Assembly (NCBI RefSeq): GCF_001640805.2
Contig: NC_066850.1
Span: 763,149 to 827,148, forward strand
Origin: Lates calcarifer
Lineage: Eukaryota > Chordata > Actinopteri > Centropomidae
DNA length: 64,000 nucleotides
Direction: 5' to 3'
In this document: positions 47,417 through 58,441 of the stretch, one piece after another
Layout: every line of letters begins with the position of its first letter
Numbering within the stretch: the first letter of the stretch is position 1
The notes under the pieces: model-generated
What the model was told of the DNA's origin: nothing
The model's input: only the letters and a program-made list of their open reading frames with translations
The model's database searches: none
Position numbers and translations under genes: made by a program

Positions 47417-50400
47417 TCATCCACTTTCATGTTCAGGGATCGCCGCCCCCGCTGGCTGAGTGTCAGCGGCGTGGGTGAGCGTTTGCAGCGGGATGGAGAC
47501 AGACACAGTTGGGATCATGTCAGAAGGTGCTATCTGGCTATTTTCAGTGTTGCACACTGGTAAGCGCCTTCCAGACTTGACCTAAAAAAAAGAGAGAAAA
47601 TCACACTCACAGCCTGAGCAGTGTTCTTCTATCCTGTCTGTCATGATGCACAAATGACACATAATAAATCTCCAAACATCATTACATTAGATAATAATGA
47701 AGCCTCAAAGTACTTCTGAATATTTGATGAGCAGTTGTTAACGTTACAAGAGCTGCCTTCCTGGAAGCGCTCACTAAAACGAGGCCTTTATTCCACTGAC
47801 CACAGACGCCAAAAGGAACGAGAGCCAGTGTAGTTTATGGAAGATTTAGCACCAGAGACGCTTTATTTTAGTCGAGGCTTCTCATAATGCATAATATTAC
47901 AAAAAGCAAGTGAACCACAGTCAGCTGGGGTATATACAATTTATGATATATACACAGGAAAGCTTCCTCTCTGAATAATTAATTATGAAATGGCTCCCAA
48001 AAGACTTTTTCATCTTTGAAGAGGAAACATGAAAACCACGCTGAAAACTGCCGGAAACAGAAACAGAACTAAGTGCTCATTGTGGTATAGGAAGTATCCG
48101 TGCCTTCTGAGCCTGACACCACTGACCTTTCACACATACACACAATTATCGGCCTGAATAGTGCGATAATTGTGTTATAAAAGTCGTAGTTAAACGGAGC
48201 AGTTCTTTCTTTTTTCTTTCTTCTCTTATATGGCAAAGAAAGTTGTCTGCAGCTATGCTAGCAACTCTGCGAGGCAGCACTGAGCTAAATGCTAACAGTC
48301 TTACACTACCAATGCTAACATGCTAATTTTAGCTATGCTTCTTCACTGCTGTAGCTTAGCACGTTAGGATGCCAGCTTTTTCTAATTAGCAATAAACACA
48401 AGGTAAAGATGAGGCCGAGGGGAGTGACATTATTTTTTGCAGGTGTTTGTTCATAAACCAAAAGCTCATTTTAATGTTTCACCTGGTTAACACACAGTTC
48501 AAGGTGAAAAAGTGACAGTTCAGGTACTCACCAGCCACACTATGAGAATAAGACAAGCGACGAAGGGGATGAGGACCAAAAGCAAAGGTGTTCTCTTCGA
48601 CCAGCTGTATTTACGACTGTCCTCCTGACCCCCTGGAGAGAGGGAAGATCATTGGACATTTCACTGAGTACAGTTACACCTTAGAAATGTGTCCAGTTCC
48701 CTTGATGTGTATTTATCATAGAGATCCTCTCAGGCTCAGCCACAGGTTTTCCCAAAATCTGTCTGAAACCTGCTTTAAATGCAGCTTTTGTTCATGCAGC
48801 TCCTTTAACAACATGTATGTGACTGTGTTCAAGGTTACATATGATTTCCTGTCCACAGCTGTGAGTCAATATCTTCCCACTAATAGGCTGCTTTACTTTC
48901 TGATGCATCTGTTCAAAATCAAAAAAATCTGAATGCAAACGAATGACGTACCTGGTGTCTGTTGCGGGTTAAGACATGGTGGCGGCTTGCACGAGAAGCC
49001 GGATGTTCCTTGAGCGGCAGAGTGTAAGACGTCTTTGATGTAGTCGAAGTAAAGACCAGACATTAAGCTCCCTTCCTGGTAGTGACACTGGAAGACTTGC
49101 ATCGCTGTTTCCTGGGGGATCAGACAACAAGCAATCCTGAAATAACTCAATTATACGATTACATGTGCAAAACAGTCACTGAACGTCCAAAATATTACGT
49201 CTTCATGCTTCAAATGGAGCTGCACTGCACAATCCATGTCACTATTTCTACTCAGGCAGGAGAAGCTGCAGATTACTTACCAGTTCCTCATGGTCGAAGG
49301 TGAAGCGTAAACTCTTCAGCATTGCAATGAAGACAATTATGTTTTCTTTGTTGGAGGAAATGGCACCGAACATATTGGCCAGCTTCCGAAGACTTTGCTC
49401 TAAAGGATAGATATTTAACACCACCCAGCACGTGCCAGCCTGGAGATGCAGGTGGAAAAAAACATTAACATCAATATTAAAGTGTCTTCTTTATTTTATT
49501 TGACTGATTATGATCATTATTTCTGCTTTCACAGGATCACACCTACCACTTCTTTGGGAATGTAACTAACAGGAATTTCATAATCAGAGGGGATATTCTG
49601 CTTCTGCAGAGGGAATAAAGACAGACAGATTTTCATAGAAGATCTCAGAGTCTCAGTTTCTTAACATGCAGCACTTATACCCATAGAGACAGCATATAAA
49701 TACTGTATGAGGTGTGTATCTGTGTGTGTAGCAGCTCAGTAATCTCACCAGTAACGACAGCTTGCTCACATCATCAGTTATTGGCGTCCCAAATTTTCCA
49801 GAGCAGAGATTCAAACTGGTGAACAGACTCAAGAGGAGACAAGGTGCTTTCAAGATCTGGAGGACAGAAAGCGATAAAGCATGGAAACATCACACAGTGT
49901 ATTTATACATCACTGCAGTGTTAACCAGTGTTTTTCTGAGGATGGTAAATACTGAACATTCATTCAACAGAAATAAACAGAAATAAACTTCTAAACATCC
50001 AAACATCCTTCATAACATAGTGTGAAAACAGATAGTGTCTCCATGAATGGGACAAATATCTGAGATATGTTCTGTGGGTAGTTACTGAGTTACTGAAGGA
50101 AGAAACAAAGATGCAGCTGGAGGAAAACTACAAAATGAAACCATGTTCATCAGTTGCAGTATTTCATTCACCCAGTATTCATTAAAAATAACTGATTCTA
50201 AAGCACATGCACGGAGCAGCAATGACTGATATATTTCTCACATACAGCTCAACTCTGACTCTACCAGAATCTCTTCACATTAGTTTCCAGTTCTTCACGT
50301 CGGTTTGATGGAACATCAGATTTCCTCCATTAGCTACTCACTAATCTCACCAACACAGAGCTGTGATTATTGAAAATGAATCTGAAACTATTTTGATCAA

Positions 50401-51328
50401 TAAATCATCTCAAACACCAAATAATCAGCTTCTGTGTGAATATTTACTGGTTCTGATTTATGACAGTTAACTGAATATTATAAGAAAAAAGCAAAAACAA
50501 CCAGAGAAGAAAAAGATCAGTCGACAGTGAAATAACTGTTTCTGCAGCCACAATCAAAAATATGAGCGATTGTGACAGTGGATGGATTTTTTGTTGTAAT
50601 AAAAACATCCATGCCAACATCATTAAACTACAGGACCAAATGCACAGCGGTGATAAGTTACATTTATGTGACAGTCGTTACGACTCTCAGCTGCTTCAAA
50701 GATTTCAAATGCTAAAAACTAAATGAGCTCGAATCTGATTCTCAGACTTCAAAGATGTCATTGTGACAGGGAGTGTGTTCACTCAAAAAGGAATTTTCAT
50801 TCTTGTAAAATATCCTGAGCAGCAGAACAAAGTGAAAATGCAGTGAGACCTCTGAGGGGAGCACGTGCTAATCTGCCTTACTCAATATATTGAGTGAAAT
50901 TAAACCGTGTCCATGTGTCCTTTCACTTTACTCCACCAGCAGTGTGTGAAGAATCTGAACACACTAAAATACCTTTTACTTAATGTAAAGAAGTATTCTC
51001 CATTATGAACTCCATTTTAAATACTACAATATGAATATGATCTGAACTGTAGGATTTCTACTTTTAAGGCAGGAATTCCTGTATTTTTTCACAAATGAGA
51101 AATTCCTGCAGTATCATAAATAGACGTATATATTTATTACATGTACTGTTAAGCTGATAAAACACATAGAATAAACCAAGAAAATGTAAAAATCTGGAAT
51201 CTAATTACAAAGTTTCTGCTATGGAAACAGCTGCATCAGTAAATTAGTCTACACACTTTTACACAAACACACAAACAGACCAACTTAAACATAAAAGATT
51301 AAACTCTGTTACTCACTTTCTTCCTCAT
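47417..51328 (-). CDS. kitlg: Kit ligand (stem cell factor)
   Basis: Seven coding exons: 51328-51317, 49856-49749, 49603-49547, 49439-49281, 49111-48952, 48632-48532 and 47581-47417; 253 residues, all phases consistent. Exon 1 encodes only MRKK. Exon 2 completes a signal peptide (ILKAPCLLLSLFTSLNLCSG) and starts the four-helix cytokine (GTPITDDVSKLSLL|KQNIPSDYEIPVSYIPKEV|AGTCWVVLNIYPLEQSLRKL). Exon 6 encodes the transmembrane helix (TPLLLVLIPFVACLILIVWL) and exon 7 a 54-residue tail. The protein is the membrane-anchored ligand of the KIT receptor (melanocytes, germ cells, blood). The assignment rests on the fish-type core; overall identity to mammals is low. Teleosts often have two copies (a and b), and I cannot tell which this is. 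Confidence 0.9.
49857..51316 (-). other. kitlg: kitlg intron 1
   Basis: A 1.46-kb intron between the four-residue first coding exon and exon 2. It is A/T-rich and no other feature is recognised. Confidence 0.6.
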
Positions 51329-51411
51329 ATGGAGCAGGAATCTGTGACTGCTCACATCCAGAGCACGAATTCAGTGTTTTCAGTTCAAAGACAGAGCTCA
51401 TCTGTGCGTGA

Positions 51412-51412
<1 letters not shown>

Positions 51413-51446
<34 letters not shown>

Positions 51447-51471
51447 AGTGTGTGTGAGTGTGTGTGTGTGT
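51413..51471. repeat. (GT)n microsatellite near kitlg 5' end
   Basis: About 29 GT units with a few interruptions, 85 bp upstream of the kitlg start codon. It could lie in the 5' untranslated region or proximal promoter. Confidence 0.9.
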
Positions 51472-52380
51472 AACGTCCGAGCGTGTAGTGAAACTGGAGG
51501 CTGGGCAGGCAGTCTGCTTTCCCTCCAGACAGACTGCTGGAGTCTTTTGACGTGGTGGAGAGGCCGCCTACAGGCTGAGTCACAGTGTCACACACTGACG
51601 CTGTCTGAGAGTTTTTCCATAAACTCCCACGAATCAATTTGTTCGTCAGGAGAAAGTGGGCGCTTGTTCTCTCGAGGGAAATATTTCGCTTAGAATATGT
51701 CAAGGTTATTCCCCAAGCTGTTGTTGAGAAAGTGAAAATTAAAGATTGAGAGGTCTGAGTGATGTGGACCCCCAAACTGAGGGCGGCTCCGACATCCAAC
51801 CATCCTCCTTCTTCTGTTATTTGATCATTTTTAGTCATTGTAATCGGTTTCTATTTATTATTTCCCATTATTGAGTCCATGCTCTGGTCCACAGATACAC
51901 TTCTGCTTTTGCTATTATTGGATTTCTTGAGTGTGTGTGTGCAGACGTGCAGGGGTTTGGTTGCATAATCCTCTCATGACTTATCCTGATGAAGTGAATC
52001 CATGTAAAAGCTATTATCCATAATTGATTTCCATTATCAAATCAATAGCAGTCACACAGGATACATTTAGGAAATAGGAGCAGATAGGTTAGAACATAAG
52101 CTCAGCAGCAGTAAGAATACTTTGTAAAGACGTGTCAAACATGTAACCTGTGCTTTGTTGCACATGTGATGAGTTGACCCCATTTGAATGAAGTCACTGT
52201 GGAGCAATCAGGGAAGGAGTACTTTGCTCACTGGAGCTGGAGGTGAGAACGTGACAGCTACACTGTGAGCTGAGTCAGGTCTAAAGCAGGTCACAGCTAA
52301 ATATATCCCAGACAGCTCGGGACCCCGCAAAACAAAAACACACCCGGGCTGAGAGCTGCAGCGCTCATTCACAACAACAG
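51472..52380. other. kitlg-asb15 divergent intergenic region
   Basis: kitlg (minus) and asb15 (plus) are head-to-head. No coding exon. A probable non-coding first exon of asb15 ends at 52380 (ACAACAG|GTGAGAGAG). Confidence 0.45.
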
Positions 52381-52599
52381 GTGAGAGAGAATGACCTGAC
52401 TAACACGATCAGATAAGACAGATTCACACTGATCTACTCACATCCACCTTTTAAAGCATGAACGGTGCCAGAAAGCCCTGCACTGATTAACAAGCTGCCT
52501 GCCTGCAGCGCTGGACAAAGTGACAGATGACAGATGTAACAGAAGCTCAGTGTTTACAAGGACACACATGCAAACCAACATTTTATCCTTCATGTAGAG

Positions 52600-55500
52600 A
52601 TGGAGGACTTTGAGCAGGAAGGCATCGACGAGGAACTGATTGAGTTTGCCATTCGAGAGAGCATTCAGGATGCCTTCAGGCCGCCGTGTTCATCACAGAT
52701 AAACAGGTAGGAAAGAGTCCTGAATGTCTGAAATACCTCTTCAGTCTGTTTTAGTAATCCTTGTGTAGATTGCACAGGAAATCTCAGAAATAACTGAATC
52801 AATCCCAGCACTGTAAAGCGTTTGAACTCTCCTGTTCATTAGGAAAGAGCCCAGTGAAGCCTTTATGAGGATAATGTCAGCCATTTACAAAGGTATGGCT
52901 CCTATCTATCCCTGTGGTGTTGGAGTAAACAGTAGCTGGTAACATTAGGCAGAAGCACCTACAAACAGATGAAATGTGTAGATGCACAAACACGCTGTTG
53001 CTCATGAATATTATAAATGTGTTCCTGTGTGTGTCCTGTGCGGCTCTTGTTCGGTCTCCACAGGTGACGTGTTCGCGCTGCAGGAGCTGTCAGCTTGTGT
53101 GTCTGCCTTCAAAGAGAGCGACAGCAGGGGCCGGCTGCTGCTGCACACAGCAGCTGTGCAGCCACAGCAGGAGATCCTGCGTGTGGTGCTGCAGGGTGAG
53201 AGGCTGGGTGTCAGAAGTGTCCAACGATCAGAGCATCCAGCATCTGCAGCTTGATAAAACCATTCAGGCAGATGTAAGATAGAAGCAGAGTGAGTGAGTG
53301 TGTTCGGCTGTAACGGACTGTTAACGGTGTGTTTGCAGTGGCGGTGACATCCACAGACCTGACCCTGGAGGAGCAGACGGAGGATGGGGACACGGCTCTG
53401 ACTCTGGCGGCCGAGGCCGGCTCGGTGGAAAACGTCAGGATGCTCCTGCAGCACGGGGCTTCACCTCACAACACCAACAGCAGGAACGAGTCTCCTCTGC
53501 TCATCGGTAGCACACACACACAAACTCGACACAGCGCCTCATCTCATTTACACACTCACAGCCTTGTCAGTTAACCTCTACTCGCTGTGTTTTGTAGCAG
53601 TGAGACAGAAGTCATACGACATGGCCTTAATGCTCATCATGGGTGGGGCCTTTGTGGAGCAGGTGTGTCTCACTAAGTGGACGGCCATCCATGAAGCTGC
53701 AAAGGTGATGGAGGCTGAAACATGAGGGAATCAGAGCTCAACGACAAGGCTAAATTTAACACTTCCTCCTGTCTCCTCCTCCTCACGTCAGGCGGGCTGT
53801 CCAGAGATTCTGATGCTGCTGCTTCGCCATGGAGCCAAAGTGACAGCTCGAGACGGACATGGGGTGACGCCTCTGGGGATCGCAGCTAATTACGGCAACA
53901 CTGAAGCTTTGGACATACTCATACAGCATGGTAAACGCTCAGATGCTGGGTGTGTAGTGTACAGTGCAGTAACACCACACAGCAGTTTCTCCCACTCATT
54001 AAACCGTGTTGTGTCGTTCCTGTCCTCCACTAGGTGGCGATGTGAGTGCCCAGGCCAGCAACGGAGACACAGTCCTGTATGATGCAGCTGGATCTGGAAA
54101 CCTGGACTGTGTCAAGCTGCTCCTGGAGCACGGTGCTAACTCAAACGTGGCCAGCTACGCCTGCCAGCTGCCCATCCACAGAGCTGCATATGAAGGACAC
54201 ATACTGCAAGTTAACCTTTACTTTCTGAGGCTGTGTGAACGTGCACTGACCACAGGAACGCCCAGCCGCCCTCACACACCAGATATGACAATACTCTCAG
54301 TGCAAACAACTTAAAAATGTCAAGAAATCCTGAAAGAAAGAAATCGCTCAGGCCAAATTAACATTCCTTTCCTGCTATTTTGCAGCCAAATTGATCAAAC
54401 TGTCGACTAAAACACGTCTCTCTCTCTCCACCTCACAGCTCTGCAGTGTTTTCACTGTAGTCATTTCCACAAAGAGCCTTCTGTTTATGGCTGTTTTTCA
54501 GCTCCATCACTGAATAACACTGCAGCTCAAACCACAATCTAATGAACATTTTTCTCTGTGCCCTGTTTTCATCCTCTAGCATTTGTTTATCACTGTCCCT
54601 CTCTCTCTTCCCGTTTGCAACCCCCTCATCTCTCTCTCTCTCTCTCACTGTAGAGTCCTGAGGACTCTCATCCCCATCACCACAAAAAAAGCTATCCGTC
54701 TCTCGGGACAGAACCCCGTCCACTCGGCAGCTGACGGGGGACAGGTCGAGTGTCTGGAGCTGCTTATACAGAAAGGATATGATGTCAATGCTCTGCTGGG
54801 AACACACATCTCTGGTAGGGCTCAGCTGGATGCATATAGACATGTGTATAGGGGACTATATGCATAACACCAGGATCAAACCCTGAGCTAGTTCAAGCTG
54901 AAGCTACATTCAAACCAGTGGCGTAGTCCTTCAGAGACTTTCTTAATCACACAAAAGCTTCTCTTCTGTTCAATACATGCAGCAATAATTTATACTCATA
55001 GTCTGCATTAGCTTTAAACAGCTTGTCTATTACAGAGAACTACGGGGACCTCAGGAAGAGTCCGCTCTACTTTGCTGTTTGCAACGGTGACGTAACCTGT
55101 GCTGGAGATGTTGCTGGCAGCTGGAGCGAAAACAGACCTGGACCCACTGCGATGCATCCTGGTCGCTATACGAGCTGAGAGGTGGATGGTGTACATGTGT
55201 TTAAGTGTGTGAATCTTCATTCATAAAAGAAAAACGACTCTGTAGGTCGTAGCAAGGTTACGTCACAGTCACCTTAGACCTTTTCTGTGCAGGTATGAGC
55301 TGGTGCAGCTGTTGCTGTCCTATGGAGCGGAGGTGAATTGTTACTTCAGAGTGATCAGTAACACAGTGTTCCCCACCGCCCTGCAGTACTGCCTCAGGGA
55401 CCATGTGATGCTGCGACTCCTGCTCAACAGTGGATATCAAGCTAACAAGTACGTGCACTGATCAGCCATAACATGATGACCACTGGTGGATGATGTGAAT

Positions 55501-56414
55501 AACATCCATCATCTCCTTTGGTCCTGACGTTACTTTATCACGTACCACCCACCTAAATATTACATGTCACAAACCAAGCACACACCCTCCAACGGCAACA
55601 ACACTCCCCAATGTCAGGGGCCTCCCCCAGCAGGATGATGTTCCCACCACAGCAGATTTAAATTTAGCCTCATGGTAAACCGATTTAATAGATTTAATTA
55701 GAAGTAACACAGCTACAACTTCAGTTTTTCTATAGTTGGATTCCATGTTTTTGGAATTTTTAGTAACTAGTCTCATCTCTGCTACGCTGTCTCTGATAGG
55801 TGTTTCCAATGTTGCCATGGTGACAGTGAAGAAATGGACAGTACCTGGACTGAGCTCCATAACCAAGCCTATCAAATATACAGTCAAGCTAACGTCATCT
55901 CAGTAAGAGCTGATACAGAAAGACGCATCCTCATACCCAGTAACCCAGCACATGCCCTGAACCACATCCCTGGTTTTTTCCTCTCTCAGTTCTGTGAGTT
56001 CGTGTCGGTGTCATGGCTGGCAAATCTGGTGGGCAAGGTGGTGAGGATGCTCCTGGACTACGTCAGCCACGTCAGCATCTGTCCCGACCTCAAACGCATC
56101 CTGGAGAGGGAGCCAGAGTGGGATGAGATCTCTGACATGCTGAGTAAAACTTCCAACTCATCGCTAACATACTCGATGTTAAGTAAGGGATGGATCTGCT
56201 TTAACATGCAACCTGAGGTTATCTGTCTGTTTACGTGTCCTCAGGCAAACCACGGTCTCTGCAGCACCTGTGTCGGCTGGTAATCAGAGGACGCTTGAGC
56301 CTCAGGACGCTGAACAACCCTGAAGCCATGGCTGCTGCTCCTTTTCCTCCAAGACTGAAGAGCTACCTGACCTACAGAGAGTACGACCTGTACGGCGACC
56401 TCTCCTCCACATGA
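52600..56414 (+). CDS. asb15: Ankyrin repeat and SOCS box protein 15, with a frameshift in this sequence
   Basis: Thirteen coding exons: 52600-52706, 52843-52892, 53064-53195, 53339-53506, 53598-53704, 53792-53930, 54034-54205, 54654-54814, 55036-55181, 55293-55448, 55800-55902, 55990-56143 and 56245-56414. Apart from one extra base they give 587 codons (human ASB15 588). An N-terminal [14 protein letters not shown] segment precedes about ten ankyrin repeats (e.g. [50 protein letters not shown]). A SOCS box follows ([12 protein letters not shown] ... YREYDLYG). ASB proteins are substrate receptors of Cul5 ubiquitin ligases; ASB15 is expressed in skeletal muscle. An extra G at 55104/55105 shifts the frame and leads to a stop at 55175-55177, which would remove the last repeats and SOCS box. 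The exon 7 donor is GC (ACT|GCAAGT). ASB14 is the next-best family. Confidence 0.88.
54628..54646. repeat. (TC)n tract
   Basis: A short TC run that forms the polypyrimidine tract of the asb15 exon 8 acceptor, downstream of a GC donor. Confidence 0.8.
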
Positions 56415-56695
56415 AACACATTTGATTCCTTCCTGTGTGACTAAAACAATCACAGTGAAAAAGCACTTTTAAATATTTGAATATATTTTTTCTTTCATGT
56501 ATATATTTTGTCTCGCTTGCAGTGTGTGACTGTTCCTTTCATGTGTCACAAAAGGTTAAACAGTTATGGATCTACTTATTTAATAAGAACATGTCATCTC
56601 CCTTGTCCTCATTAGAATATTCAGCTATGACATCCATCCTAGATCATTACAGGGTTGAAACTTAAAAAATAGCATTAGAATGTTTTGTATTTTGT

Positions 56696-56701
56696 AATAA
56701 A
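56696..56701 (+). terminator. asb15: asb15 poly(A) signal AATAAA
   Basis: A canonical hexamer 282 bp after the stop codon, followed by an A-rich stretch. Confidence 0.75.
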
Positions 56702-56719
56702 AAATGACATTAAAAAAAA

Positions 56720-58441
56720 AGGTCTAAGTCTTGGGATGTTTTGGATCCGAATGCAGTGATGTGTATCCTGAACATTACTGACTAAAGCTAAATTCACCAA
56801 AGCGGCAATATATATGTTTCCTTTCTGTACTTGTTAATACAACTTTTCTGTACTGGGTCGGAAACTGTGACTCATCACTCAACAGCAGATCAGGACAAAC
56901 AGAGCTATAAGCTGTTTAAAAGCCCTTAATATACCAGCATAATTCCTGTTCTTTCATTATGTTCTCTGTGCCAGACTGGAGGAGATTTGGAGTGATGACG
57001 CTGATGATGAGCTAAGTGTTAACCACGCTGCAGGTTTTGCGTTTCTAAAACTTCCAGCCGAGTAAATCTCCTCTAAACCAGACCTAAATTTAAAAAATGA
57101 GAAAAATAAAAACAGCCAAAAATAATAATCAACCTTTTTGTGAGGTCAAGCTACTTTCCAACACAAATCCTTTGATGCAACAGATATTTTTACTTCCCCA
57201 AAATGATTAAATGCCCAAACTAGATTTAATATTACTGCACATTATTCTACTGACATAACTCTAACCCCACACTTTTGTAATCCATTTAAAAGGTCAAAAG
57301 AGGTGAAAGTATTTATACACAAGAGTATGTAGCCAAGCCAGCAGTTCTGTGAGGCTGTTCTTCTAGGTAAACGCTAATGACAGCATGCTAACATGCTGAT
57401 ATGCAGCAGGATATAATGTTTACCATGTTTCCCATCTTAGTTTAGAGTGTTAGCATGATAATAATTGTTAATTAACCGTACAAGTCTAATCATAAACCAA
57501 AGTAAATGAAAGGCTAAAGGACACAACTCGGACACAAATGTCTGTATAAAACTTCATGGCAATCCATCCAGTAGTTGTTGAGATATTTCAGGTGGTGGAG
57601 TGACCAGCTGACACATCATGGCCATCCCTTGAGCCGTTTGTGCATAAAAACTCCAAAAACCTGTTGCTGTGTTTGTATGTCTTCTTGCTATGTGTTGGTT
57701 CGTCCCGCTCATTCCACATGTGCTGTATCTCTGCTGTTAATAATCATCCAGATCAGAACAGTGACGATAACAATGGCAGACGTGCCGACACCTCTTTGCT
57801 GATGGACGTGCAGAGATTGAGCCTGTGCCGTGTTTTGGGGCGATACATTATCTCTGTGTATCTTTCTTCTTCTGTGTATCTGTTGGGCTGCGTTGGTCTT
57901 TTTTGGCCATGAACGAAGCCACTCAGGCCGCGGTGACAGACTGCTACGTTGACAGGCCACGCAGTGTCTGAGCTCACATGCTTTTTGTGGCTCTGTCTCT
58001 CAGAACACTGCCTCCCAAAAAAGACGCTGCATCATGGGGCCCACACTTTTGCTACGTTCCCCCTCTGATCCCTCTCTTAAGGCCCAAACAGCAGCTGTGG
58101 AGATTAGAGAGGAGAGGACACCGACACATGCAGCCTCCTCCTCACAGCGACACAATCAGCCAGGGCAGACTGGTTCAGACTGGAGTGGACTCTCATCAGA
58201 AGCACCTTTTAACTAGACCAAGTGCGTCCAAACAACTTCCCTAGGCAAGTATCTCCTTGACTGGACTCCAATGACCTCTTATGTCCTTCGATCTCCAGCA
58301 ACCTCACAGCGGACCTTAATCTTTTGTTGGAATCTCTAACCCCACACTTCTCTGCGCTTGAGTCACATGCGACTCAAGAACTGGTCTGTCTGTGTTAGTT
58401 TAAACTGAATCGGACTGGTCTGTGCTAGTCACACTTCGGCC
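56720..58441. other. asb15-lmod2 intergenic region and lmod2 5' region
   Basis: No coding exon. The segment near 57,970-58,440 directly precedes the lmod2 start codon and probably includes its 5' untranslated region. I could not identify a TATA box or muscle-type enhancer motif with confidence. Confidence 0.45.
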
